The notes beneath the pieces are model-generated. The model searched no databases. It was not told the origin of the DNA and worked only from the letters and a program-made list of their open reading frames with translations. The position numbers and the translations under genes are program-made. DNA of 64,000 nucleotides from Burkholderiaceae bacterium. Its GTDB lineage: Bacteria > Pseudomonadota > Gammaproteobacteria > Burkholderiales > Burkholderiaceae_D. The DNA is taken from contig SCTK01000024.1 of NCBI GenBank assembly GCA_004298905.1, positions 24,157-88,156 of the forward strand, written 5' to 3'. This document shows positions 30,586 through 39,062 of this stretch, piece by piece (position 1 is the stretch's first letter; every line of letters starts with the position of its first letter).

Positions 30586-31565
30586 CCACACCGCCGCTAC
30601 TAACCGCCCACGTCGACACCACCGACGCCAACCCGCTACTCGTCGACGTCGGCGGCTACAGCGGCCGCACCGGCGTCGCCGTCATCCTGCGCATCGACCC
30701 GCAATCAGAGCTCCTACGCATGGCGCAGGCCATCGCCACCGCCGGATCCGGGCGTATGCGGGTCATCCTGGCCCCCGGCGTCGCCCGCGAACACGCACAG
30801 GCAGTCGAGCGTCTCGCCGCCGAAATCGACTCCGAAAACGCGGAGATCTTCACGCGGCTACAGGCGGCCGCCGACGCGTACTCCACCTCGGGCACCATCG
30901 TCGACGCGGCCAGCCTGGACGCCGAGCTGGCAGAGACCGCCACCAAGGCCACCGGCACGATGCAGGAGCTACTCACCGCGCAACTGGAGGACACCCAACC
31001 GCCCGATCACACATGGGCGTCGGTAACCGACTTGCTCGCCACGGTGGCGGCGCTACGCGCCGCGCTCGGCATGACCCCGACCCCGACCGGAACCGCCGTG
31101 TACAAGCAATGGCGCGCCGACAACGCAGCCCGCATCGACGAACTCCGCGCCGCCACCCCCGCCGCCGACGCGCCCACCGAACACGCCCGCGGCTGGCCAG
31201 TAACGTACGCGGCGATCACCATCGGCACCCGCGGTACGGCCGTGCACACCGGGCGGTGGCTACGCGCCATCGGCGGCTACGTACCGCTGTGCGACACCGA
31301 CGGCGACAGCATCACCCTGTCCGACGAGGCGGTGACATGCCGCATCTGCCTGACCACGTACCCGCACCCGTCGCAGGTCGCCAGTACCAGCCACGACCGG
31401 CGCCGTGTACCGACCAGCCGCCAACCGACCATCGACCGCAGCACCGTCGAGGCGGTTGTCGACATGGATGACCTCGCCGCCCTAAATGATGACTTCCACC
31501 GGCGTATGGCCGCCCGGGTCGTCGCGATGCTTAACCGGCACGGCGTCAAAGTTTCGGGGGAGTGA
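30582..31565 (+). CDS. Hypothetical protein
   Basis: 327 residues from the GTG at 30582 in a GTGA overlap (an ATG at 30546 would overlap the previous gene). N-terminal 60 residues are beta-rich (GYSGRTGVAVILRIDPQ). A helical middle (about 60-170, AQAVERLAAEIDSENAEIF) could be coiled coil. A CRICLTTYPH site at about 250 is a likely half zinc site. No family. Confidence 0.55.
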   Translation: MTTPPLLTAHVDTTDANPLLVDVGGYSGRTGVAVILRIDPQSELLRMAQAIATAGSGRMRVILAPGVAREHAQAVERLAAEIDSENAEIFTRLQAAADAYSTSGTIVDAASLDAELAETATKATGTMQELLTAQLEDTQPPDHTWASVTDLLATVAALRAALGMTPTPTGTAVYKQWRADNAARIDELRAATPAADAPTEHARGWPVTYAAITIGTRGTAVHTGRWLRAIGGYVPLCDTDGDSITLSDEAVTCRICLTTYPHPSQVASTSHDRRRVPTSRQPTIDRSTVEAVVDMDDLAALNDDFHRRMAARVVAMLNRHGVKVSGE

Positions 31566-32125
31566 CCACAATGGACACTGCACCACCGACCGGCGAGGCC
31601 GTGCACCTCACCGCAGTAATCGCCGCAGCGAGGCACCGTAATTGCTTCTATACCGCCGTCGCGCTACGCGACGCCGCTGACCTACTCGCCGACCTGTACG
31701 CCACCGGCCAACGCCACGGCATGCCGCCCGGCCGGTGGGATGTGGACCTACCCGGCGCGTGCGTCGACGCGCTGACGGTCATGTACATGCGCGCCGTACC
31801 CCGCGAAACGGCAGATGCGGTGCTGCTGCTCGACGTGGCGGCCGACAAGCTGACCGAAGCCGGCCTACCCTGCCGACGCCAGCCCGGCAGCATCCGCGTC
31901 GAAGTGCCGTCACCGGCGGGTGAGCCGGTCGCACTGACACTCGACCCCGGCGGGTGGAACCTGCGCCGCGCCGAGGGGCGCACGCAGATCGTGTCGGTGG
32001 AGGCACCTTTCAGCGTCCACGGCGCGTGCGCCGTCGCGATCCTCGTCGAGGCGGTCGCCCGCGGGGAACACGGCGCCCGCAACGGGCACCCGTGGCCACG
32101 GTTCGACCTGCCGACAGGGATGTGA
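31562..32125 (+). CDS. Hypothetical protein
   Basis: 187 residues from the GTG in the GTGA overlap; the ATG at 31571 is inside CCACAATGGAC. Helical N-terminus (VIAAARHRNCFYTAVALRDAADLLADLY) and a beta-rich second half (SIRVEVPSPAGEPVALTLDPGGW). No recognised domain. Confidence 0.5.
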   Translation: MTTMDTAPPTGEAVHLTAVIAAARHRNCFYTAVALRDAADLLADLYATGQRHGMPPGRWDVDLPGACVDALTVMYMRAVPRETADAVLLLDVAADKLTEAGLPCRRQPGSIRVEVPSPAGEPVALTLDPGGWNLRRAEGRTQIVSVEAPFSVHGACAVAILVEAVARGEHGARNGHPWPRFDLPTGM

Positions 32126-32132
32126 CCTCGCT

Positions 32133-32396
32133 ATGAGCTACCAGACCCACGCGTACGACAAGCCCAACGATGACGGGTTTCCCGCCGACCCTGTTGTCGT
32201 CATTGTCGCCACCGGAACTCATGACGTGTCACGCCTCATCAACCTGCTAGTGGGAGCCAACCCCACCAGCGAACAGCGCAGCCTGGGTAAGCAGGTATTG
32301 CGGCAGGTTCGGCAGCACAACGCCGGCAGGTCGGCGCTGAGATTACTCGCCGAGCACGGCGGCCCGGATCTCCTCGAATCGGCGGCGGCGTCATGA
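32133..32396 (+). CDS. Small hypothetical protein
   Basis: 87 residues, ATG. N-terminal beta strands (PVVVIVATGTH) then helices (VSRLINLLVGANP, LGKQVLRQVRQH). Overlaps the ASCH gene by ATGA. Function unknown. Confidence 0.5.
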   Translation: MSYQTHAYDKPNDDGFPADPVVVIVATGTHDVSRLINLLVGANPTSEQRSLGKQVLRQVRQHNAGRSALRLLAEHGGPDLLESAAAS

Positions 32397-32974
32397 ACGC
32401 AGAGCCACGCGCCGATTTGCTGCCCGACGGTATGCGGATGCTCGTCGTACGGCAACCGTGGGCGCTGATGATCGCGCTCGGTTTCAAGACCACCGAAAAC
32501 CGGTCCTGGACCACCCGCCACCGGGGTCCGCTGGCGATCGCCGCCGGCCTCGCGTGGGACACCGCCGGTGAGCACGACCCGCGGGTGCGGGCCGCGTGGC
32601 GCCGATTCGCCGCCGACCTCGCGCGCAAACAGCAGGGCAATGCCGACCCGGGCCCGTATGGGGTCGCGGGGCAGCTCACCCAGTCGAATCTGTGGTTTGA
32701 CCGGGGCGCGATCGTCTCCGTGGTCGACCTGGACGACTGCCACCGGTGGGATTGCACCGACCACGGGCAGGGCTGCGGCGATGGTGTGGCGTGCTGTAGC
32801 CCGTGGGGCGACGCGCACGCCAACCACTGGACGGTGAGCAACGCGCGGCGGCTACCGGAACCGGTGCCGGTGACGGGCCGGCAGGGGCTGACGCTGCTGA
32901 CCCCGACCGCCCGCGCGCAGGTCGACGAGCAACTCGCCCGCACCGCCGAGGCGCTCCCGGCTGGAGGCAAGTAA
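32393..32974 (+). CDS. ASCH/PUA-like domain protein
   Basis: 193 residues. The N-terminus reads MLVVRQPWALMIALGFKTTENRSW, then TRHRGPLAIAA: the hallmark V-x-Q-P-W-A, K-x-x-E-x-R-x-W and R-G-P-x-x-I-x-A of the ASCH fold (PUA-related). Phage ASCH proteins are thought to bind RNA or modified nucleotides. An insert with six Cys/His residues (CHRWDCTDHGQGCGDGVACC) interrupts the domain. It sits in the early operon. Confidence 0.75.
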   Translation: MNAEPRADLLPDGMRMLVVRQPWALMIALGFKTTENRSWTTRHRGPLAIAAGLAWDTAGEHDPRVRAAWRRFAADLARKQQGNADPGPYGVAGQLTQSNLWFDRGAIVSVVDLDDCHRWDCTDHGQGCGDGVACCSPWGDAHANHWTVSNARRLPEPVPVTGRQGLTLLTPTARAQVDEQLARTAEALPAGGK

Positions 32975-33252
32975 TGGACGACGACGGCGGCGAACTGCTC
33001 GACGACGAATACGACTACTACGACCCCGACGCCGACTACGACTACCGGGCGGGCGAAGACCCGCCCTGGTGCTGCTGGACCTGCCGCGACAGCCGCACCG
33101 TACCGGCGCGCCGCGGCCACACACGGCGCTGCCCGAGCTGCGACCCTAACTGGCTCGGCCGGCAGCGTCACCGCTGGTGGTGGTGGCGGCTGCGCATGTA
33201 CCGCAGATGGATGCGGCTACGCCGCCGCCAGCACGACGATCCACCGTTCTAA
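32974..33252 (+). CDS. Acidic-basic zinc-ribbon protein
   Basis: 92 residues from an ATG that overlaps the TAA. The first 35 residues are Asp/Tyr-rich, followed by C-C-W-T-C and C-P-S-C (a four-Cys ribbon) and a basic Arg/Trp-rich tail (RQRHRWWWWRLRMYRRWMRLRR). Polarised charge may suit binding to a partner and nucleic acid. Not recognised. Confidence 0.55.
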   Translation: MDDDGGELLDDEYDYYDPDADYDYRAGEDPPWCCWTCRDSRTVPARRGHTRRCPSCDPNWLGRQRHRWWWWRLRMYRRWMRLRRRQHDDPPF

Positions 33253-33280
33253 TCGACTGTCCACAAAGGAGAATCACCTT

Positions 33281-33724
33281 ATGAGCACGCCGGAATGGCT
33301 GGTCGACGAAGTGGCCGCCGTGACCCTACTCGCCGTCGACGGCGAGGCCGACGAGGTGACCAACCGACTCGAACGCATCGCCAGCGAAGGTGGCTTTCCC
33401 GCCATGTTCGGCGCGTGCTACGCGTGGGCGACGGCCGCGGGAATCATGTTTGGGATGACGGCGGCGGTCGAATCGACCACCGACGGGATGCTCACCGTGT
33501 CATCGACCGACGGTCAGCCCCTCGACGAGACATCCCCCGAAACCTTCGCCGCCCGGTTCGTCGCGTGCGTCGTCAACGGCGACCGCGACATGGCGTACGC
33601 GCTGTTTTCCGCGTCGACGGACGGGCCGGACGACTATCACGAGCGGTGCGTTATCTCGGTCATTGCGATGATGGCCGAAGCGGGGCGGCACAAGCTCGCA
33701 CAGAATGCGGCCGGCGATGGATGA
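33281..33724 (+). CDS. Hypothetical protein
   Basis: 147 residues, ATG with AAAGGAG upstream. Helical, with a fully hydrophobic patch (PAMFGACYAWATAAGIMFGM) that could be amphipathic. No family recognised. Overlaps the next gene by 8 nt. Confidence 0.55.
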   Translation: MSTPEWLVDEVAAVTLLAVDGEADEVTNRLERIASEGGFPAMFGACYAWATAAGIMFGMTAAVESTTDGMLTVSSTDGQPLDETSPETFAARFVACVVNGDRDMAYALFSASTDGPDDYHERCVISVIAMMAEAGRHKLAQNAAGDG

Positions 33725-34118
33725 CGACGGCGAGATGGAGCTGTTCGACGCGCAGCACCTGACGATCGTCGTCGCTGAGGCGGGCGAAGACCTGTCCACC
33801 GACCAGAAACGCCGGCGCCGCCAAGCTGAGCAGCTCGCCGCCGGGGTGCACCCCCTGACCGGCGGCAGGTTGCACCCCGACGCGGCGCCGGCAGGTGACC
33901 GGCAGGCGGCGGGGCTGCGCTGCGGCGGGTGCAAACATCGGCAGCTACTCAACCACGACACGGCTAAGACGTACCCGAAGTGTTACCGGGGTGCGGTGCG
34001 CGACGACGCGGGGCGGCTGCGTAAGGGCACGGCGATCGTGACCCGGGGCGCGGCGACGGATGTCCCCGCGTGGTGGAGCGCGTGCGTGCATTGGGAGGCG
34101 CCAGACACTCCCGAGTAA
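33717..34118 (+). CDS. Zinc-binding hypothetical protein, actinophage-type
   Basis: 133 residues, ATG. Residues 60-100 hold LRCGGCKHRQLL, KCYRG and the final WWSACVHWE: four cysteines for one zinc. The same pattern (C-x-x-C-x-H-R... K-x-Y-P-K-C) recurs in actinophage early genes. The TAA stop is part of the operator of the next promoter. Confidence 0.6.
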   Translation: MDDDGEMELFDAQHLTIVVAEAGEDLSTDQKRRRRQAEQLAAGVHPLTGGRLHPDAAPAGDRQAAGLRCGGCKHRQLLNHDTAKTYPKCYRGAVRDDAGRLRKGTAIVTRGAATDVPAWWSACVHWEAPDTPE

Positions 34119-34162
34119 TTCCGTGACAAATGGTTGCGGAATTGTCTTGTGGTGGGTAACGT
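34117..34162 (+). promoter_or_regulatory. Operator-type promoter, copy 9
   Basis: Plus strand: AATTCCG, 13 bases, then CGGAATT form a perfect 7-bp dyad around TGACAAATGG. -35 TTGCGG (34134-34139), 17-bp spacer, -10 TAACGT (34157-34162). Leader about 45 nt with GAGACCAGGA at 34197 before the ATG at 34216. Confidence 0.8.
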
Positions 34163-34215
34163 AACTGGTGTTGGGCGGACCGCTGACCCGCCCACCGAGA
34201 CCAGGAGCGCCCGCC

Positions 34216-34614
34216 ATGACCATCAAGTCGACCGCCGACAACATGTCACCCGCGATGCTCGCCGCCGCCAACGCAGTCGCCAACCGCACCCACGACCACG
34301 ACGGCGAAGGCGAGCGCGCCCTGCGCTTCACCGACGCCACCGTCAGCACCCTGCGCGCCATGGCCCGCCGCAACTGGGCCGTCATCAACTGGGCCACCAT
34401 CGACGGGCGCCGCCAGATCACCTCGGCCACCCTGACCGTCCTCGGGGAGCGCACCCGCGTGCGGGCCAACACGATCGCCGAGGCCAAGCGCATCGAGGCC
34501 GCCCGCCTCGCCGCCGCCGCCGGGATCACCGCCGGTACCCCGAGCATCACCGGCCAGCTCGACCCGTTCGCCGTCATCGCCGGCAGCACCCGCGAAATCA
34601 CCATTCCGTTCTGA
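34216..34614 (+). CDS. Hypothetical protein
   Basis: 132 residues, ATG. Helical N-terminus (MLAAANAVANRTHDH) then a winged or ferredoxin-like block (FTDATVSTLRAMARRNWAVINW, ITSATLTVLGERTRVRAN). The phrase LRAMARRNWAVI resembles a helix-turn-helix recognition helix. First gene of its operon. Confidence 0.5.
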   Translation: MTIKSTADNMSPAMLAAANAVANRTHDHDGEGERALRFTDATVSTLRAMARRNWAVINWATIDGRRQITSATLTVLGERTRVRANTIAEAKRIEAARLAAAAGITAGTPSITGQLDPFAVIAGSTREITIPF

Positions 34615-34707
34615 CCCGCCGCGCCCGTACGGGGCAACACACCGTCACCACCCGGCCACGGGCCGTCACCACCACGCATAGTGATTCAAGACCACGAGGG
34701 GGAACGA

Positions 34708-35097
34708 GTGAGGACCGCCGTCGATATGCAAACCGCCCTGATCGGCGCCGAGGTGCCCTACCAGGCGCCCGCCGACACCCGCCGCGCACCCGCCGCGCCG
34801 CGCACCCCGGACGTGCAGCTCGCGCTACTGGCCACCACCACCGGCGAACTCGACGGGCAACTCACCATCACCACCGACACGCCAACCGTGACCGCGGTAC
34901 GCCGCCCCGCCCGGCGTGGCCGCATCCGCATCGTCGGCCCCGCCGCACCGGTGACGCTGCCGCCGGTGCCGTGCCAGGACTGCCACAAGCTGCTACGCAC
35001 CCCCACCAGCCGCGCACGCGGCCGCGGCCCCGTCTGCGAAAGCCGCCGAACCGCCAACACCACCGACGGCGACGACCTGCTGGCCGGTGTCGCATGA
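34708..35097 (+). CDS. DUF6011-like zinc-binding protein
   Basis: 129 residues from GTG 34708, with GAGGGGG upstream; GTG 34681 is also in frame. The last 40 residues, PCQDCHKLLRTPTSRARGRGPVCE, match the short DUF6011 zinc domain found in many actinophage proteins: C-x-x-C-x-x-x-L-x(4)-S-x-x-x-G-x-G-x-x-C. The N-terminal part is disordered. It overlaps the methyltransferase gene by ATGA. Confidence 0.65.
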   Translation: MRTAVDMQTALIGAEVPYQAPADTRRAPAAPRTPDVQLALLATTTGELDGQLTITTDTPTVTAVRRPARRGRIRIVGPAAPVTLPPVPCQDCHKLLRTPTSRARGRGPVCESRRTANTTDGDDLLAGVA

Positions 35098-36435
35098 CCC
35101 GCCCGACCGCGGCATCCCTGTTCGCCGGCATTGGAGGTTTCGACCTCGCCTTCAGCCGCGCCGGGTGGAACGTCACCGCCGCCGTCGAAATCGACGAAGC
35201 CGCGCGCGGCGTCATCCACGACCAGCTACCCGCAACCCGCCTGTTCACCGACGTCTGTGAGGTAACCGCCGATGAAATCCGAGCAACTGGCTTTGATCCC
35301 CGAAACGGCGTGCTCTGCGCCGGCTGGCCATGCCAAGACCTCTCCCTCGCAGGACGTCGCGAGGGCTTGGGTGGAGCACGTTCGGGCCTGTTCTGGCAGG
35401 TCGTCCGGCTCCTGGCTGACCTCCGTCCCCGCTGGTTCTGCCTCGAAAACGTCCCTGGCCTCTTGTCGGCCGTGTGCCCCGGTGAACCCAGCGAATCCAG
35501 CGGGGGGGGGGTACGCCCAGCACGACATTTTCGGAGACGACGCCACCGACGGACTCACGCGCGGTCGAGGCGCCTGCCCCGGCGGGTGCATGGCAGCCCA
35601 CGGTGGTGCCATGGGCCTCGTCCTCGGGGCGCTGGCTCAGCTCGGGTATGGCGTCGCCTACCGAGTGCTGGACGCTCAATTCCACGGAGTACCTCAGCAG
35701 CGCCATCGAATCGTCTTTGTCGGACATCTTGGAGACTGGGCCGCACCTGTCGAGGTACTGCTTGAGCCCGAAAGCGGCGGCGGGGATCCTGCGCCGCGCG
35801 GACCGGCGCAGGCGGGTCCTTCCGTCGTCACTGCGCTGCGCGCTGGAAGCGGTGGCGGGCCAGACGACAACGACGCCCAGGGCGGTCGCCTGATCGTCGG
35901 GCCGTTGCAGGCTCAGGGCGCGGGTGGGCGCGGTCACCGCATCGACGCGGAGGGCGCCGCGAGTGGTCACCTCGTGCAGGTCGCGGCGGCGCTGACTGCC
36001 CGGCAGGGCAAAGGCGTTGATAGTGACGCGATTCAAACTCTCCTGGTCGATCGGGGTGGGGGCGTCACGCATGCGCTCACCAGCGATGGCAGCGATGGCA
36101 GCGAGGATGGTACCGGCCGGGGTACGCCACTGGTCGCGTTCGACTGGAAGACCTCGGGAAGCGACCGGACCCGGCCGAACGTCAGCGACAAGCGCACCAG
36201 CGCGCTCGGCACCACCAAACAGGACGCGGTGGCCACGGCGGCGGCGGTACGCCGGCTGACGCCGATGGAATGCGAGCGGCTACAGGGATTCCCCGACGGG
36301 TGGACGCTCACGTCATGGGGGAAACCGCAGTCCGACGCGGCCCGGTACCGACAGACAGGCAACGCCATCGCGGTGCCCGTTTTCGAGCGGGTCGCCCGGC
36401 GGATGGCTAGGCACGACCAAGCGGCCGGGCTGTGA
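35094..36435 (+). pseudogene. C5 cytosine DNA methyltransferase, frameshifted at a G10 tract
   Basis: ATG 35094. Motif I SLFAGIGGFDLAF, the catalytic motif IV G-W-P-C80-Q, and motif VI E118-N-V are in the first frame, which then meets a run of ten G at 35502-35511. The continuing gene (QQRHRIVFVG motif VIII, LTPMECERLQGFP motif IX, GNAIAVPV motif X) is in the next frame to 36435. With nine G the gene would be one open frame of about 447 codons. As given, only about 139 sensible residues are made. It could be a phase-variable enzyme in its off state or a sequencing indel. Methylation may protect against host restriction. Confidence 0.8.
35502..35511 (+). repeat. Homopolymeric G10 tract in the methyltransferase gene
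   Basis: Ten consecutive G after AGC. Loss of one G, or gain of two, joins the two frames of the methyltransferase. Such tracts slip readily in replication. Confidence 0.85.
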
Positions 36436-36911
36436 GGCGCTCGGCGCTGCGCGCCCGGCCCGCCGACAACCACCTGACCCGCGTCGAGTGGGAGGCGGTA
36501 CGGCTGACGCTGCTCGTGCGGTCCGGGGCGCTGTGTGAGGCGCGCACGCCGCACTGTTTGGCCGCCCCGACCGGGTTGCTGTCGCACCGCCCCGACGGGC
36601 GCGTGGTGCCGTGCAGCGTCCACCACCGCGTGCCGCAAGGTAGTGGCGGCACGGACGACCCGGACGCGCACCGATACGACCGGTTGTTGATCTTCTGTGG
36701 CGACGGCGTTGCCGGCTGTCACGCGTGGGTCGAGTCGCAACGCGCGGCCGCGGAGGCGCGGGGGCTGCTGCTGCGCCACGCGGCCAGCCCCGAGGCGACG
36801 TCGGCGCTTGCGGAGTCGACGCCGTTGGAGCTGGTTTCGGGTCGGCTCGTGCTGCTCGACCCGCTGGGCGGGTTCTATGTCGACCATGGGTGGCGCATCC
36901 CGACGCGCTAG
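36432..36911 (+). CDS. HNH endonuclease-like protein
   Basis: 159 residues, GTG start in a GTGA overlap. C35 and C42, then S-V-H-H-R at 62-66 (the H-H-R of the motif), G-S-G-G, then L-I-F-C89-G and G-C96-H-A-W: the C-C/HH-x-x-P/C-x-C-H layout of the phage HNH nucleases with a structural zinc. Usually near DNA-modifying or packaging genes; here it directly follows the methyltransferase, so it could be its cognate nuclease or a packaging-type HNH. The C-terminal 50 residues are extra. Confidence 0.75.
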   Translation: MRRSALRARPADNHLTRVEWEAVRLTLLVRSGALCEARTPHCLAAPTGLLSHRPDGRVVPCSVHHRVPQGSGGTDDPDAHRYDRLLIFCGDGVAGCHAWVESQRAAAEARGLLLRHAASPEATSALAESTPLELVSGRLVLLDPLGGFYVDHGWRIPTR

Positions 36912-36913
36912 AT

Positions 36914-36959
36914 AATTCCGTGACAAATGGTTGCGCAATTCGCGCATGGCGGGTAATGT
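36914..36959 (+). promoter_or_regulatory. Operator-type promoter, copy 10
   Basis: Plus strand: AATTCCG...CGCAATT around TGACAAATGG, -35 TTGCGC (36931-36936), 17-bp spacer, -10 TAATGT (36954-36959). Leader of about 40 nt contains a GGGGC/GCCCC hairpin and an AAAGGGG site before the ATG at 37009. Confidence 0.8.
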
Positions 36960-37008
36960 CGTCTCCGTTGGGGCGAGTGCCCCGCGCAGCAAAAGGGGAC
37001 CGGCGACC

Positions 37009-37365
37009 ATGTACTTCCGCGACTTCACCACCAACGGTGTCACCTACCGCGTGACCCCCACCGCCAACGACATCGCGGTCGCCATGTTCACCGACGCCAT
37101 CGCCCGCACCGGCCGCCCCACCGACGTCAACACCCCCGGTATCGCCAACCTCGCCCGCGCCCTCGGCATCCCCGGCGACAACGCCCGCGCGTGGCTGGTC
37201 GGCCGCGCCATGTACCTACGCGGACGCACCCCCGGCTGGCCCTCGACCTTCCTGCACGCACCGATCGGTGGTGTGCTGCTAGCCGGCATGTACAACGTGG
37301 CCCGCTACACCGCCGCCCTGCGCGCCGCCGGCTATGTCAGCGCCGACGACCAGCTCGCCGCCTGA
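37009..37365 (+). CDS. Hypothetical protein
   Basis: 118 residues, ATG. Alpha-helical with GIANLARALGIPGDNARAWL, which has helix-turn-helix spacing, then RAMYLRGRTPGWPS. Possibly DNA-binding. First gene of the operon running to 39015. Confidence 0.5.
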   Translation: MYFRDFTTNGVTYRVTPTANDIAVAMFTDAIARTGRPTDVNTPGIANLARALGIPGDNARAWLVGRAMYLRGRTPGWPSTFLHAPIGGVLLAGMYNVARYTAALRAAGYVSADDQLAA

Positions 37366-37385
37366 CCTGAAACGGAGAATCCACA

Positions 37386-37856
37386 ATGGACACACCGACC
37401 ACCGACCACGTGACCGCGCTCGCCAACGCCGTCGCCGCATCCGACAAGGCGTGGCCGATCGGCGGCCCATACAGTGGCGAGCAGACCACCAGTGCCGCCC
37501 GGCACATCGGCGCACTCGTGCGCTACCTCAACCACGCCACCCAAGCATGGAACCCCGAGTCGCTGCCCGACCTCGCCACGTGGCACGACACGACCGCGGC
37601 GCTGTGGGCTGCGTTGCAGCACCTGCCGCAGATCCTGGCGCAGGTCGAACGGTTGGCCGAGGCGTTCAGATATGCCCCCGGCCTCGCCGTCGACGACCGG
37701 GGCGAACCGCTCCAGCCCGGCGAGGTCGTTAACCTCGCCATCGCGAGCATGCGCGACGCGGCCGTCACGCTCGACCCGGTGGTGGACGCCTTGTCGTACG
37801 CGATGCGGTACACCGGCCGGCTGTACATCCGCGACGCCGAAAGCGACGAGTCGTGA
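37386..37856 (+). CDS. Hypothetical helical protein
   Basis: 156 residues, ATG inside CCACAATGGAC. Nearly all-helical (TSAARHIGALVRYLNHA, TTAALWAALQHLPQILAQVERLAE), a fold common in small phage proteins that bind partner proteins. GTGA overlap with the next gene. Not recognised. Confidence 0.55.
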   Translation: MDTPTTDHVTALANAVAASDKAWPIGGPYSGEQTTSAARHIGALVRYLNHATQAWNPESLPDLATWHDTTAALWAALQHLPQILAQVERLAEAFRYAPGLAVDDRGEPLQPGEVVNLAIASMRDAAVTLDPVVDALSYAMRYTGRLYIRDAESDES

Positions 37857-38374
37857 CGGCCGGGGCCGCACGCGGCAATTTCTGGTGGTGCTCGAACTGC
37901 CGCGAGGAAGTCGACCCCGCGCGGGTCACATTCCAGGAGCGGCACGACTCATGCGGGCACGCTGTGCGGTGGATCGACGCCAAGCCGACCGCCACGATTC
38001 GGGGTACGGACGGGCAGCCCCTCGACCGCAGCGAGTACGCCGACCGCCTCGAAGCCCAGGCGTACGGGCCTGCCGACGGTGACCGGGTGCGCCTCACCTA
38101 CGGCGACGGCAGCACCGTCCAGGGAACGTGGACCACCACCGGCGACGGGCCCGTGCTCCACCTCGACGACGAGACACTGCACCACGTGAACGGGGCATCG
38201 CAGCGCACGATACTGGCGCGATCCGACGTCGGCCGGCGGGTCGCCTTGTCGGATGGGGAGGGGCAAGCGATCGCGTCGCTGCTCGACGAGCTGGCCGGCG
38301 TGTACCCCGACGAGCCGCTCGGGGAGCTGGCCCGCCGGCTGGCCGTCATGATGTACGACCGGATGGGTATCTGA
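37853..38374 (+). CDS. Zinc-ribbon hypothetical protein
   Basis: 173 residues, GTG start. W-W-C-S-N-C (residues 11-16) and C-G-H at about 34 form a partial zinc ribbon. A beta-barrel-like section (DRVRLTYGDGSTVQGTWTTTGDGPVLHLD) follows, then a helical C-terminus. No family known. Confidence 0.55.
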   Translation: MTAGAARGNFWWCSNCREEVDPARVTFQERHDSCGHAVRWIDAKPTATIRGTDGQPLDRSEYADRLEAQAYGPADGDRVRLTYGDGSTVQGTWTTTGDGPVLHLDDETLHHVNGASQRTILARSDVGRRVALSDGEGQAIASLLDELAGVYPDEPLGELARRLAVMMYDRMGI

Positions 38375-38376
38375 CC

Positions 38377-39015
38377 ATGGGCGCGAACACGCCACCGCCG
38401 CCGCCGGACTACCCCGAGTACGCCGAGCTGTGGGCCCGCGCGCAAGCTGCGGCGCGCGGGCCGATCGACCCGCGGCTGTGCGCCACCGTCGAGCGGATCA
38501 GCTACAACCACGAGTGGTGTACCGCCGTACTCGGCCGACCCCACCCCGGCGCCCGGAACATCACCACCGCCGAGGCGTACCTGATCCGGTACGCGTTCGA
38601 CGCCGATATCAATCCGCCCCTGCCCGCGTGGCTGGTCGAGGCGCGGCAGGCCACCGCCGAGCGGGAGGCCGAACAGCGCCACCAGGCGCAGATAGCGGCG
38701 AACCGGGCCGCGGCCGCGTGGGACACGCTACGCACCGCCGCCGCCGAACGTGGCGTCGTGCTGGAGGTGCGCGCCAACACGCGCAGCGCCACCATCCGCA
38801 GTGGTCGCCGGCAGTCCCTCGACCACGCCACACCGGTCAGCAGCGCCTACCACGGCAAGGGCGCCCGGACGCGCGTGTTTCTGCCGGGCCGGGCGCTGTG
38901 CGAAACCGTGAACCGGGCCTATCCGCTCCAGCTCGGCGGACCGCACGCCGGGCCCGCGACGTGCGAGCGCTGCCAGGCGTGGGCGGCGCTCGTATGGGGC
39001 ATCGACACCCCGTGA
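38377..39015 (+). CDS. Hypothetical protein
   Basis: 212 residues, ATG with no clear ribosome-binding site. Pro-rich N-terminus, helical domain, a coiled-coil stretch (about 88-112, ATAEREAEQRHQAQIAANRAAA) and a C-terminal CERCQAW. Last gene before the strong terminator at 39022. Confidence 0.5.
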   Translation: MGANTPPPPPDYPEYAELWARAQAAARGPIDPRLCATVERISYNHEWCTAVLGRPHPGARNITTAEAYLIRYAFDADINPPLPAWLVEARQATAEREAEQRHQAQIAANRAAAAWDTLRTAAAERGVVLEVRANTRSATIRSGRRQSLDHATPVSSAYHGKGARTRVFLPGRALCETVNRAYPLQLGGPHAGPATCERCQAWAALVWGIDTP

Positions 39016-39021
39016 CGGAGA

Positions 39022-39057
39022 CCGGCCCGACCCCGCTCTCAGTCGGGGTCGGGCCGG
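39022..39057. terminator. Strong terminator ending the early operon
   Basis: CCGGCCCGACCCCG (39022-39035) and CGGGGTCGGGCCGG (39044-39057), a perfect 14-bp stem with an 8-nt loop, followed by TAATAGTT. It closes the 37-39 kb operon. Confidence 0.85.
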
Positions 39058-39062
39058 TAATA

